Origin: Alphaproteobacteria bacterium
Lineage (GTDB): Bacteria; Pseudomonadota; Alphaproteobacteria; Micropepsales; Micropepsaceae
Direction: 5' to 3'
DNA: 64,000 bases
Assembly (NCBI GenBank): GCA_017308375.1
Contig: JAFKEW010000041.1
Coordinates: 62,001-126,000, forward strand
This document shows positions 1 to 8,584 of the stretch, piece after piece; position 1 is the stretch's first letter; each line of letters starts with the position of its first letter. Both the position numbers and the translations under genes were made by a program. The notes under the pieces are model-generated. The model did not search any database and was not told the origin of the DNA. It saw only the letters and a list, made by a program, of their open reading frames with translations.

Positions 1-1
1 C

Positions 2-2197
2 GCATCGGATGCCGCGCGGGCCTATCGCAAAGATCAGACCGGGGATCAGCAGGCTGACGCCGGTGTGGAAATGGCGGTCCTGGTGCAGGAACTGGTGCCG
101 GCAACGGCCGCAGGCGTTCTGTTCACCCTCCATCCGGTTACGGAGCGTGTGGACCAGCTTGTCGTCAATGCGAATTACGGCCTTGGGGAATCGGTCGTAT
201 CCGGGCGAGCGGAGCCCGATACCTTTGTTCTCGAGAAGAAGACGGGCAAGGCCGTTGAGAAGCGGCTTGGTGCCAAGCGTACGATCTGCCGTCTCGCAGA
301 TCGTGGCGTTGAGGAGGTACCGCTTGCTGCCGAATGTCAGAACAGTTTCAGCTTGAATGAACATCAGCTGGCGGCACTGGCCGACGCCGCGCGCGCATTG
401 GAAGCCCACTTCGACATGCCGATGGATGTGGAATGGGCCTTTGTCGACAGCACCCTGCATATGCTCCAGGCACGTCCCGTTACAACAGGGGCGGAAGCTT
501 ATTACACCGATCTTCTTGATGACTGGGCGCGGGCACGCGGGTTGGAATTTGATCCCGAGGCGGTCTGGGCGCGCGGTTCGCCGCTTTCGGGCCTGCCGCT
601 TTCACCGCTTTATTATTCGGAGATGGCCGCGTTTTTCTCGGACATGTTTCCCCGTGTTGCGGCCTTGCATGGCGCTCAACCGGGAAAGCGCAAGAGCTTC
701 CGTTATTTCCGGGGTTTCAGCTATTCGGACGTCACCTTCACCAGCGCGGCCGATCCATCCGGCACCATCAAGCCGGCGGGTTTCTTTTCGCCCAGTTGGC
801 GTGCCAATATCCGGCTCGGGTTGCGCTATCCTGCAACGCTCGCCTTCTGGTGCAACATCGATGCTTATTACCGCAAGTGGAATACCGAATGGTATCCCGG
901 TATCGAGACCAATCGCCCCGATTATGCAACGGCGGATGCTGCCGTCATTCAACGCTTCATCGAATACATTGAAGCGCAGAGGCGGGAACGCAGCATCTTC
1001 GCAGCACTTGGCGTGGCCTATGCCAGCGACTATCTCGCGCTGCTTGCGCATCTTCTGGAGAGATGGGCACCCGGCCTTCCGGACGATACGCTTGGGGTTT
1101 TGACCAGCGGCGTTTCAGACTCCCTCACCCATGATGAGAATGTGGAGATGACGGCCCTGGCGGATGCGGCAGGTGCGCTCCTGTCCGTGCGGCAGGCGAT
1201 TCTGGCGCAGCGCTACCACGCCTTGGAAGAGAGTGCGGATGGCAGGGCGTTTCTCGCCCGCCTCGATGCGTTTCGCGAACGCCGGCCGCATCGCGGCTGC
1301 CCGGACCGCGATACGCTTCATCCCCGTTGGGGTGACAGCCGGGACATTCTGCTCAATCAGGTGCACGCGATGCTGAGCCTGGGGCAGAAAGCCGACCCAC
1401 AGGCTGCCCATGTCCGCACCGCTGCAAGGCGCCGCGTTCGGGAAGAAGAGGTGTTGCGCGCCGTGCGCCGGGGGCCCTTCGGCTTTCTTCGTGCCGCGAT
1501 CATGCGCCGGGTGATGCGGCAGGCGCAGCGCTACTGGATTCAGCGTGACAATCAACGCCACTCCTTTGACCGCTATTTCTTCGAATTGCGGCAAGCCTAC
1601 CGCGCGTTGGGTGCGCGTCTGGCGGCGCGCGGCGCACTTGCAGTGGAAGACCATGTTTTCTTTGCCGCCAAGACAGAGCTTTACGATTGTCTCGCAGGCC
1701 AACTGCCCGACATGCGCCTGCGTGCCCGTGCGCAATGGCGCCATGACTGGTGGCATCGGATGAAGGCGTTGGAACCGCCGCCGTTCCTGAAAGGCAATCA
1801 GCCTTATCAGCCGGGAGAGGCATCGGGCGCTGCAGGCGCAGGGGATCTGGGTGGCGTTGGCGGTGCCCCCGGCATCGCAAAAGGTCCGGTCCGGCTTATC
1901 CGCTCGATGAGCGAACTCGGATCAGTGGAGCAAGGCGATATTCTCGTGACCCATGCCATCGATCCCGCCTGGACGCCGGTGTTCGGCATCATCGGCGGGG
2001 TGATTTCCGAAGAAGGTGGCATCCTTTCACACGCGACGGTGCTCGGCCGTGAGTATGGGTTGCCGGTTGTGATCGGCGCATCCGGCGCGGCAAGCAAGCT
2101 CAAAAATGGCGATTGGGTCGAAGTCAACGGAACCGGCGGAACGGTTCGCCGCGTGACGGAAGAAAGCCTGCCGGCCGTTGATGCCGCGCGAGGCTAG
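2..2197 (+). CDS. Rifampin-phosphotransferase/PEP-synthase-like dikinase, N-terminus outside the window
   Basis: The frame is open from the window edge, so the start lies to the left; about 731 residues are visible. The first part is the end of a PEP/pyruvate-binding ATP-grasp domain (VLVQELVPA, NYGLGESVVSG, LQARPVTT). The last part is a swivelling phosphohistidine domain with GGILSHATVLGREYG; the phospho-acceptor His codon is at 2030-2032. No C-terminal PEP-binding TIM barrel follows, so the order is ATP-grasp, middle domain, His domain, as in rifampin phosphotransferase rather than PEP synthase. The middle (HRGCPDRD, PRWGD) matches the dikinase at 8581 and presumably binds the acceptor. Family reaction: ATP + acceptor + water gives phospho-acceptor + AMP + Pi. 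The acceptor here is unknown. The stop overlaps the stop of the convergent TetR gene by four bases. Confidence 0.85.
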   Translation, partial: ASDAARAYRKDQTGDQQADAGVEMAVLVQELVPATAAGVLFTLHPVTERVDQLVVNANYGLGESVVSGRAEPDTFVLEKKTGKAVEKRLGAKRTICRLADRGVEEVPLAAECQNSFSLNEHQLAALADAARALEAHFDMPMDVEWAFVDSTLHMLQARPVTTGAEAYYTDLLDDWARARGLEFDPEAVWARGSPLSGLPLSPLYYSEMAAFFSDMFPRVAALHGAQPGKRKSFRYFRGFSYSDVTFTSAADPSGTIKPAGFFSPSWRANIRLGLRYPATLAFWCNIDAYYRKWNTEWYPGIETNRPDYATADAAVIQRFIEYIEAQRRERSIFAALGVAYASDYLALLAHLLERWAPGLPDDTLGVLTSGVSDSLTHDENVEMTALADAAGALLSVRQAILAQRYHALEESADGRAFLARLDAFRERRPHRGCPDRDTLHPRWGDSRDILLNQVHAMLSLGQKADPQAAHVRTAARRRVREEEVLRAVRRGPFGFLRAAIMRRVMRQAQRYWIQRDNQRHSFDRYFFELRQAYRALGARLAARGALAVEDHVFFAAKTELYDCLAGQLPDMRLRARAQWRHDWWHRMKALEPPPFLKGNQPYQPGEASGAAGAGDLGGVGGAPGIAKGPVRLIRSMSELGSVEQGDILVTHAIDPAWTPVFGIIGGVISEEGGILSHATVLGREYGLPVVIGASGAASKLKNGDWVEVNGTGGTVRRVTEESLPAVDAARG

Positions 2198-2928
2198 GCG
2201 CGGGGCTTGGGAGCGTTGTGCGTCAGGCCGATGATATGAAGCTCGACAAGATTGTGCACCGAACGATGGAAGGCTTCGTGGTCGCGCCGGTCCACCCAGG
2301 CCACGAATGCAAACGTCCAGGCCGAGACAATCAACGGGGCAACCAGGGCAGCATCGAATTGCGGATCGAATTCGCCACGCCGCTGCCCTTCGGCGATGAC
2401 GTCCACCAGAGTGGCAATCAATCCACGCGCCATCGGATCGCCAAGGTTCTCCGTTATGTGCGTGCCCGCCCGCACAAACTCACGCGCCAGCACGCGAATC
2501 TGCGGCGCGCTGTTCAGCCATTCCTGGTAGAGCGTTTCGGTCGCACCGCGGATGCATTCGGTGGCACTCATGGTTTCGATGTCGATCACCGCATCGATCT
2601 TGGCGGCGATGCGTTGATTGAACTCATCCACCAGGCCGAATTTGCTGTCGAAATAGCGGAAGAAGGTCGCCTTGCTGACGCCGGCGGCCTCACAGATGTC
2701 ATCGACCGTGACTTCGGCGTAGCCGCGGGTATCGAACAGTGACAGGGCTGCCTGATAGATGTCGTCGTGCATGCGCAGCCGGTTGCGTTCGCGTGCACTC
2801 AGGCGGGGTTTGGGCGCCTGTATCGGCTCTGCCGTCTTTGCGGGTACTGCGGATGCCGATCTGGAAGTTCGGGGTTGTTTTGAGTTTTTCACAGGAAGGA
2901 AGTCCCGGGCGCGCGATCCCGCCCTCAA
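2194..2928 (-). CDS. TetR/AcrR-family transcriptional regulator
   Basis: A 244-residue protein with a typical TetR N-terminal helix-turn-helix: VTVDDICEAAGVSKATFFRY followed by FDSKFGLVDEF. It is preceded by an unusually long basic, proline-rich leader of about 50 residues. The longest form starts at a TTG at 2928; a GTG at 2892 (reading VKNSKQ) is an equally plausible start, and neither has a strong ribosome-binding site. It is transcribed away from the TonB receptor at 3102, and the 170-base gap carries inverted repeats, so it probably represses that receptor and the genes behind it. The C-terminal ligand domain gives no clue to the inducer. Confidence 0.85.
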   Translation of the reverse strand: MRAGSRARDFLPVKNSKQPRTSRSASAVPAKTAEPIQAPKPRLSARERNRLRMHDDIYQAALSLFDTRGYAEVTVDDICEAAGVSKATFFRYFDSKFGLVDEFNQRIAAKIDAVIDIETMSATECIRGATETLYQEWLNSAPQIRVLAREFVRAGTHITENLGDPMARGLIATLVDVIAEGQRRGEFDPQFDAALVAPLIVSAWTFAFVAWVDRRDHEAFHRSVHNLVELHIIGLTHNAPKPRA

Positions 2929-3009
2929 TCTTTGCTCGAAAGCTGAGCCATGCCGCTCCTACCACCTGAGATCGTGGTACGCCAGCCTGTAGTTTAATCT
3001 TCATACTCG

Positions 3010-3054
3010 TTGACAAAAAGAAACTGTAGTCTCAATATATAACTATAGTATTGA
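3010..3054 (+). promoter_or_regulatory. Putative promoter and operator of the TonB receptor/P450 operon
   Basis: TTGACA at 3010-3015 is followed after 17 bases by CAATAT (3033-3038), a weak -10. An inverted repeat, TCAATA at 3032-3037 and TATTGA at 3049-3054, overlaps the -10, and the 8-bp palindrome ACTATAGT (3042-3049) sits inside it. Related CTGTAGT copies occur at about 2987 and 3025. Placement over the -10 in a TetR-divergent gap fits a repressor operator; the exact binding unit is inferred. Confidence 0.45.
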
Positions 3055-3101
3055 TTTGTGAGTTCCGGCAGCAGATCGGAACGGCGAGGGCGGAGGAAAC
3101 A

Positions 3102-5261
3102 ATGAACAGGCCAGGTGCCACGTGCGGGCGTGCGAATGGGCGGGCATTGCGTACAGCAATGATGGGCGCGGCGGCGCTGATTTCGGTGGGCGGATATCCG
3201 CATGCCGCGATTGCGCAGGACAATCAAATCGAAACGATCATCGTAACGGCAGAAAAGCGGGCTGCCGACATCAACAAGGTGCCGGTCACGGTTCAGGCGA
3301 TCTCGGGCGATGATCTTGCCCGCCAGGGTATCCGGGATGTGAAATCGGCGCTCCCCTTCATCCCCGGTGCATCGCTTGCAGGCGAAACATCGCAAGGCAC
3401 GCAGGTCTATCAGCTTCGCGGTGTCTCCACCGGTGATACGACTGGCGATCCAACGGTCGCGTCCTATCTCGACGATTTCCCATTCTCGATTCCGGGCGTC
3501 CCCTTTGCTGCGCCGTCCGATCTTTTCGATCTGCAGCGACTTGAGGTACTGAAAGGTCCACAAGGCACGCTTTACGGTTCCAGCTCTCTCGGTGGCGTCA
3601 TCAAGGTTGTCACCAACGATCCCGATACCAGTGCGTTCGATGTACGTGCGGCGGCGTCCTTCGGTGCGGTAAGTGAGCACGGCTATGATTATTCCGCCGA
3701 TCTGATGGTCAACCTGCCGCTTGACGACACGTTCGCCATACGCGGGGTGATGAGCGGCAAACACCTGAGCGGTTACAGTTTCGTTCCCGCGCTGGGAATC
3801 CGGAACGGCAACAATGATGATACGGTAACAGGCCGGATCAAGGCGCTGTGGCAACCGACGGAGCGGTTGAGCTTCCTCGTCTCCTACTGGCGCTTTGACG
3901 ATCAACAGGACTTCACAAACCGCATGGATGGGTATGATCCACCCATGATCAACGATGTCGGATTCGGGAAATCGCCGACATCATTCTCTCTCTACACCGG
4001 AAAAATCACTTACGATTTCGATTTCGCAACGCTGACGTCAACGTCGGGTTATATCAGTCGCCACAACGGGCTGACGGCGAATGGCTGCCAGATCGATACC
4101 TGTTTTGTGGCCGAAATTCCGGGCACCTCCAATTCTTTTGTGCAGGAAGTCCGGCTCTCATCCAATGGCGACGGCCCACTGCACTGGATTGGCGGCGTTT
4201 ATTATCAATACGGCGAATCGTCCTCGAATACGCTCTTCCATCTCACTGGTATTTCCAACCCGGATATCTTCATTGACGGTTTGTCTGCCGTCCATTCCAT
4301 AGAATGGGCCGGATTCGGCGAAGTGTCCTATGATCTCTGGGGTGGTCTCATCCGTCCTCTCGTGGGCATCCGCTATTCTTCGGTCAAGCGGAATCTGATC
4401 CAGAATTCGACGACGACGGTTACAAGCGTTCCGCCGGTCGTGGTTGGCTCGTCCGACACACAGGCCGGCAAGAACTATCACCTCAATCCGCGTTTCAATG
4501 TTGCCATTCATCCGAATGACAACGGCATGGTGTATTTCAACGCGGCACAGGGCTTTCGTCCTGGCGCCTTGCAAACAGCGGCCAATGTCGCGGCTCTGCA
4601 GGCCGTAACTGGTGTGGTCACGGACATCCAGCTGAAGACCGATTCCTTGTGGAGTTATGAAATCGGAACGAAGTGGTCGCTGTTCGACAACGCGCTGAAC
4701 GTCAACGGCGCCGTCTACATGATCAAATGGGACGAGGCGCAGTATCAAACCGGCCTTTCGGGTATCGCCGGTATCGTCAACCTCGGCGATGTCAGTGGCC
4801 ACGGTATCGATCTGCAGATCGCCTATGCGACGCCCATACCCGGTCTGATCCTACAGGCGTCCGGCGGCTGGAATAGCACCACGATTGAAAGCATCAACCC
4901 CATGATCACGGCCGGTCTTCCCTTCCTGCACAATGGCGTACAGGTCCCCAATGTGCCGAAAGGGAATTTCTCGCTCGGGTTCAATTATGCGCGGCCGCTC
5001 GGTTATCGCGATCTGATCCTGATTGCAGATGCCACGTATCAATATCGCGCCAAGGAATCCGATCTCGCGACGGGTCTGCGGTCGGGTGATCTCAACATCA
5101 TCTCGTTCGAAATCGGTGTCGAGAAGGATGCCTATCAGATCCAGTTTTTTGCCGACAACATCACGGACGAGCGCGGGCCGTCGCTGTGGGAGCAAGGGCG
5201 TATGATTGTGCCCCGTCCCCGCACGCTCGGTATGCGTCTGTCTTTCAGCCCTGAACTCTAA
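3102..5261 (+). CDS. TonB-dependent outer-membrane receptor
   Basis: A 719-residue receptor. The ATG at 3102 is chosen over upstream codons because GGAGGA lies at 3092-3097. A signal peptide ends near AIAQ (residues 36-39), followed by a TonB box (IETIIVTA, 43-50), a plug with the conserved RLEVLKGPQGTLYGSSSLGG and a long beta-barrel. The C-terminus ends PEL rather than in the usual aromatic residue. It imports a large or scarce substrate across the outer membrane using TonB energy. It closely resembles the receptor at 22745-24880 (shared FSIPG-PFA and TNRMDG-DP stretches). Its place ahead of DUF7064-type, P450 and dikinase genes suggests it imports their substrate. Confidence 0.93.
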   Translation: MNRPGATCGRANGRALRTAMMGAAALISVGGYPHAAIAQDNQIETIIVTAEKRAADINKVPVTVQAISGDDLARQGIRDVKSALPFIPGASLAGETSQGTQVYQLRGVSTGDTTGDPTVASYLDDFPFSIPGVPFAAPSDLFDLQRLEVLKGPQGTLYGSSSLGGVIKVVTNDPDTSAFDVRAAASFGAVSEHGYDYSADLMVNLPLDDTFAIRGVMSGKHLSGYSFVPALGIRNGNNDDTVTGRIKALWQPTERLSFLVSYWRFDDQQDFTNRMDGYDPPMINDVGFGKSPTSFSLYTGKITYDFDFATLTSTSGYISRHNGLTANGCQIDTCFVAEIPGTSNSFVQEVRLSSNGDGPLHWIGGVYYQYGESSSNTLFHLTGISNPDIFIDGLSAVHSIEWAGFGEVSYDLWGGLIRPLVGIRYSSVKRNLIQNSTTTVTSVPPVVVGSSDTQAGKNYHLNPRFNVAIHPNDNGMVYFNAAQGFRPGALQTAANVAALQAVTGVVTDIQLKTDSLWSYEIGTKWSLFDNALNVNGAVYMIKWDEAQYQTGLSGIAGIVNLGDVSGHGIDLQIAYATPIPGLILQASGGWNSTTIESINPMITAGLPFLHNGVQVPNVPKGNFSLGFNYARPLGYRDLILIADATYQYRAKESDLATGLRSGDLNIISFEIGVEKDAYQIQFFADNITDERGPSLWEQGRMIVPRPRTLGMRLSFSPEL

Positions 5262-5278
5262 CCGCGAAAGGATACGTC

Positions 5279-6208
5279 ATGGTGTTACGAGCGGATGACG
5301 AACTGCGACACCCCAGTACCGATCTGCCGGAATGGCGTGAAAGCATGTGGTATTGCTTTCAGATGCCGGAATACGAGATGGGCGGCGCCATCTACTACAG
5401 CTATATGCCGAATGCGCCGAAACCCAGTGCAAGCTATAGCGTCTACCTGACCAAGGGCTGGCAGCGCGAACCGAACAAGCTGCTCTACCAGTTCGTCAAG
5501 GAAGTTCCGATCCCCGATGCGGAGTGGAGCGATCTCAAGGTTGACGGAAAGCTGCACTACAAGCGTATCGATCCGCTCAAGCGCTGGAACATCACGTTCG
5601 ATGACGGGGATCGCCTGGCGCTTGATTTCGATATCGATATCTTCGGCGGCAACTGGCACTATATCGACAATACCTATGAAACGCCGAAATATCTTGCGGG
5701 CGACCGATATCATCGTCCCTACGCCGCCAAAGGGGAACTTCGGCTCGACGGTAAGACCTATAAAATCGACATGACGGGCGACTCCGATCACTCTTGGGGT
5801 CCGCGCCGGTGGGAGCCGCTATACAAAAGCAAGTATATCGCCGGCCAATGCGGCCGCGACTGGGCTTTCCACGCGTTCGAAGGTGTGGCGCTGGATGGTG
5901 GCGTGTTTCCTTATGGCTTTGTCTATGACGGAAAGCGCATGACCCCGATTACCAATCTGGAGATTTGCCCCGACTATGATCGTGACGGCATTCAACGCGG
6001 CATTGTCATGAACATCGTGGACGCGAATGCCCGTCTGTCGCGGGTCGAAGGCAAATGCTTTACCTCTGCACCGACAGAGCGTGAAACGGTCTGGAACAAT
6101 GATTGTTATTTCAATTTCGAAGTTGATGGCGGCGCTCACAAGGGTTCCGGAATCCTCTCCTTCTTCTGGAATCGGGATTACTATCGGAAGATACTGAAGC
6201 GGTCGTGA
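5279..6208 (+). CDS. AttH/CrtC-like lipocalin-type protein (DUF7064/DUF7065 type), copy 1
   Basis: A 309-residue soluble protein without signal peptide or membrane segments, 17 bases behind the TonB receptor with an AAAGGA ribosome-binding site. It opens with MVLRADDELRHP and has GDSDHSWG at about 167-174, the D-H-S-W-G signature I associate with the DUF7064/DUF7065 proteins related to AttH and carotenoid 1,2-hydratase-like lipocalin folds. Such proteins are frequent near P450 and acyl-CoA genes but have no settled activity; binding, hydrating or isomerising a hydrophobic substrate is possible. A paralogue with the same opening lies at 7577. Family assignment is from motif memory, not a profile search. 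Confidence 0.72.
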   Translation: MVLRADDELRHPSTDLPEWRESMWYCFQMPEYEMGGAIYYSYMPNAPKPSASYSVYLTKGWQREPNKLLYQFVKEVPIPDAEWSDLKVDGKLHYKRIDPLKRWNITFDDGDRLALDFDIDIFGGNWHYIDNTYETPKYLAGDRYHRPYAAKGELRLDGKTYKIDMTGDSDHSWGPRRWEPLYKSKYIAGQCGRDWAFHAFEGVALDGGVFPYGFVYDGKRMTPITNLEICPDYDRDGIQRGIVMNIVDANARLSRVEGKCFTSAPTERETVWNNDCYFNFEVDGGAHKGSGILSFFWNRDYYRKILKRS

Positions 6209-6262
6209 TTGCAGGGCCCGCGGCCATGCAGGATCGCTATTCGTGAAATGTGGGAGGGAGAA

Positions 6263-7546
6263 ATGGATCCATCGGTTCAGGTGCCTGCGGACGTTGCGGA
6301 AACACTGGTGGATCCGCGCTGTTATGCTGATGCGCGAATCCATGATGCCTATACCTGGCTCAGGAATAACAATCCGCTTGGCGTCGCGGCGGCGAAAGGT
6401 TTCGATCCGTTCTGGGTGGTTACCAAGCACGCCGATATCCTTGCCGTCAGCAAGCAGAACGATGTGTTTCACAATGGCGATCGCCAGGCAACGCTGACGG
6501 ATCAGGAAAGCGATCGGCGGGTGCGCGCGATCACAGGCGGAAGCCCGCATCTGATCAAAAGCTTGGTGCAGATGGATGCGCCGGAACATCCGAAATATCG
6601 CGCTTTGGCGCAGCCGTGGTTTCTGCAGGGCAATCTGAAGAAACTGGAAGGGCGCATCCGTACAATCGCGCGCACGACTGTGGATCGGATGGCGGCCATG
6701 GGCGGACGGTGCGATTTCGTCAATGACGTCGCGCTCCGCTATCCCCTGCATGTGATCATGGAAATCCTCGGCGTGCCGGAAGAGGACGAGCCCCGCATGC
6801 TGCGCCTGACACAGGAATTGTTCGGGCCGCAGGATCCCGATACCGCTCGCGCGCAGCCCACCGATATCGATCCGGGCGAATATGCCAAGGCACTGACGGC
6901 CGTGGTGGACGATTTCGAGGCTTACTTCGCCAAAATCTCCGAAGAGCGTAAGGCCAACCCCCGTGATGATTTCGCCACGGTTATCGCCACGGCAAAGATC
7001 AATGGCGAGCCGCTGCCGCGGTTGGAACAGATGGGCTATTACATGATCATCGCCACGGCCGGGCACGATACCACGTCGTCCTCGACGGCTGGTGCCATCT
7101 GGCAGTTTTGCGATCGCCCGGATCAATTCGCCAAAGTGAAAGAAGATCCTTCGCTGATTCCGACGATGATAGAGGAATCGGTGCGCTGGATGACACCGGT
7201 GAAACACTTCATGCGCTCGGCGACACGCGATACGGAATTGCGCGGGCGAAAGATCGCGGCAGGCGACTGGCTGATGCTGTGTTACGCCTCCGGCAACCGC
7301 GATGAAGATGTGTTCGAGCAGCCCTTTGTTTTCCAGGTTGATCGAAAGCCCAACAAGCAGCTCGCCTTCGGCTATGGCGGCCATGTCTGCCTGGGGCAGC
7401 ATCTGGCGCGTATGGAAATGCGTATTCTGTTTGAGGAGTTGCTGCCGCGCCTCAAATCCGTTGAGCACGATGGCGAAGCGATGATGACTCAGGCCTTCTT
7501 CGTCAATGGGCCCAAGAAACTGCCGATCCGCTACGAAATGGCGTGA
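6263..7546 (+). CDS. Cytochrome P450 monooxygenase
   Basis: A 427-residue soluble class I-type P450. The ATG at 6263 is preferred because GGGAGGGAG lies directly upstream at 6252-6260. Visible motifs are the I-helix oxygen-activation stretch AGHDTT (266-271), the ExxR pair E305-S-V-R308 and the haem loop FGYGGHVCLG with the thiolate Cys at residue 376. No transmembrane anchor is present. It needs a ferredoxin and reductase, and neither is encoded in the locus. It lies between the two DUF7064-type genes in an operon with a dikinase, so a plausible role is to hydroxylate the imported substrate and create the hydroxyl the dikinase phosphorylates. That order of steps is inference. Confidence 0.93.
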   Translation: MDPSVQVPADVAETLVDPRCYADARIHDAYTWLRNNNPLGVAAAKGFDPFWVVTKHADILAVSKQNDVFHNGDRQATLTDQESDRRVRAITGGSPHLIKSLVQMDAPEHPKYRALAQPWFLQGNLKKLEGRIRTIARTTVDRMAAMGGRCDFVNDVALRYPLHVIMEILGVPEEDEPRMLRLTQELFGPQDPDTARAQPTDIDPGEYAKALTAVVDDFEAYFAKISEERKANPRDDFATVIATAKINGEPLPRLEQMGYYMIIATAGHDTTSSSTAGAIWQFCDRPDQFAKVKEDPSLIPTMIEESVRWMTPVKHFMRSATRDTELRGRKIAAGDWLMLCYASGNRDEDVFEQPFVFQVDRKPNKQLAFGYGGHVCLGQHLARMEMRILFEELLPRLKSVEHDGEAMMTQAFFVNGPKKLPIRYEMA

Positions 7547-7576
7547 CCGGAATAGCCTGCATGGAGGAATGCGCCG

Positions 7577-8584
7577 ATGGTTTTAAAGGCTGCCGATGAA
7601 CTGCGCCATCCGGCGTTTCTGAATGACGATTACCACTGGCGCGAAAGCCTTTATTTCAATTTCAACGATACGGCCAATCAGATTGGTGGCTGGCTCTATC
7701 TTTGGGTCGTGCCCAATCAGCCGATGCCATCCGGCATGCTCGTCAGCTTCTACCATGGCGGTTGGCCTGACCTCACGGTGAATGACAAAGCCATGGCCGC
7801 ACCTGGACACCGCTTGGTGGATGGCAAACGCTGGGTTTATTGCTTCAAGAAAGACGCGGATTATCTCATCGATGCCGATTTCGATAATGTCGAATTGTCC
7901 GGCTTGCGCTTTCGCCGGTTGGAGCCGTTAAAGCGTCAGCATCTCTCTTTTGACGATGGTGCTGGCAATGGCTTTGATTTCGATGCCCGCTTCATGATGC
8001 CGCCCTATGACTATGCCGATGGTATTCATCCCACCCCATCCTGGATGGCGGCCAACCGCTATCACCGCGCGTGGAAGGTTGACGGCAATATTCGTATCGC
8101 CGGCAAGGAGTATCGCGTTGCGGCCACGGGCGATTCCGACCATTCCTGGGGTCAACGGCATAGCATCGAGTTCTGCAAGAATCTGTTCAAGATGTGGTCG
8201 TTTCAGACCGCGGATGGTGCATTGGCCGTTTCGGTGCTGAAACAGGGCATCGATGAAAACGATAACCAGATCGCGCTTGGCTATGTCACACGCAACGGCA
8301 AGGTATCTGCCGCTGCAGAGATTGAAACCACGGCGCATTATGATGAAAACGGTGTACAACGCGACGTGACGCTGATCATTACCGATGAGACCGGGCATGT
8401 TATCCGCGCGCGCATGTCGGAAATGCATTCCTATATCGGGTCGGGGTCCTGGAATACTTTCTGGGGCTACGAAGGTGTTGGCGACTATGTGGTGGAGGGC
8501 GTGGGCACTGTCCCGGGTCTGATCTCCTATTTCTGGCCGCCGCGCGTCACGCCACAGGCGCTGGCAGCCGGCAAGTGGAAATGA
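7577..8584 (+). CDS. AttH/CrtC-like lipocalin-type protein (DUF7064/DUF7065 type), copy 2
   Basis: A 335-residue paralogue of the protein at 5279. It begins MVLKAADELRHP and carries GDSDHSWG at 185-192; GGAGG at 7563-7567 supports the ATG. It has no signal peptide or membrane segment. Its stop overlaps the next ATG in an ATGA junction, so it is translationally coupled to the dikinase at 8581. Two diverged copies around one P450 suggest successive substrates or a heteromeric binding protein. The function is not known from sequence. Confidence 0.72.
   Translation: MVLKAADELRHPAFLNDDYHWRESLYFNFNDTANQIGGWLYLWVVPNQPMPSGMLVSFYHGGWPDLTVNDKAMAAPGHRLVDGKRWVYCFKKDADYLIDADFDNVELSGLRFRRLEPLKRQHLSFDDGAGNGFDFDARFMMPPYDYADGIHPTPSWMAANRYHRAWKVDGNIRIAGKEYRVAATGDSDHSWGQRHSIEFCKNLFKMWSFQTADGALAVSVLKQGIDENDNQIALGYVTRNGKVSAAAEIETTAHYDENGVQRDVTLIITDETGHVIRARMSEMHSYIGSGSWNTFWGYEGVGDYVVEGVGTVPGLISYFWPPRVTPQALAAGKWK

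Noticed and set aside
2-2197. Calling the dikinases PEP synthase or a rifampicin-resistance enzyme.
   Set aside because: The PEP-binding barrel is missing, so not PEP synthase. The acceptor domain is not shown to be rifamycin-specific, so a resistance label would be unsupported.
5819-7468. A 549-codon open frame on the minus strand opposite the P450.
   Set aside because: It covers the P450 and half of the DUF7064-type gene, has no recognisable motifs and reflects the GC-rich third positions of the real genes.
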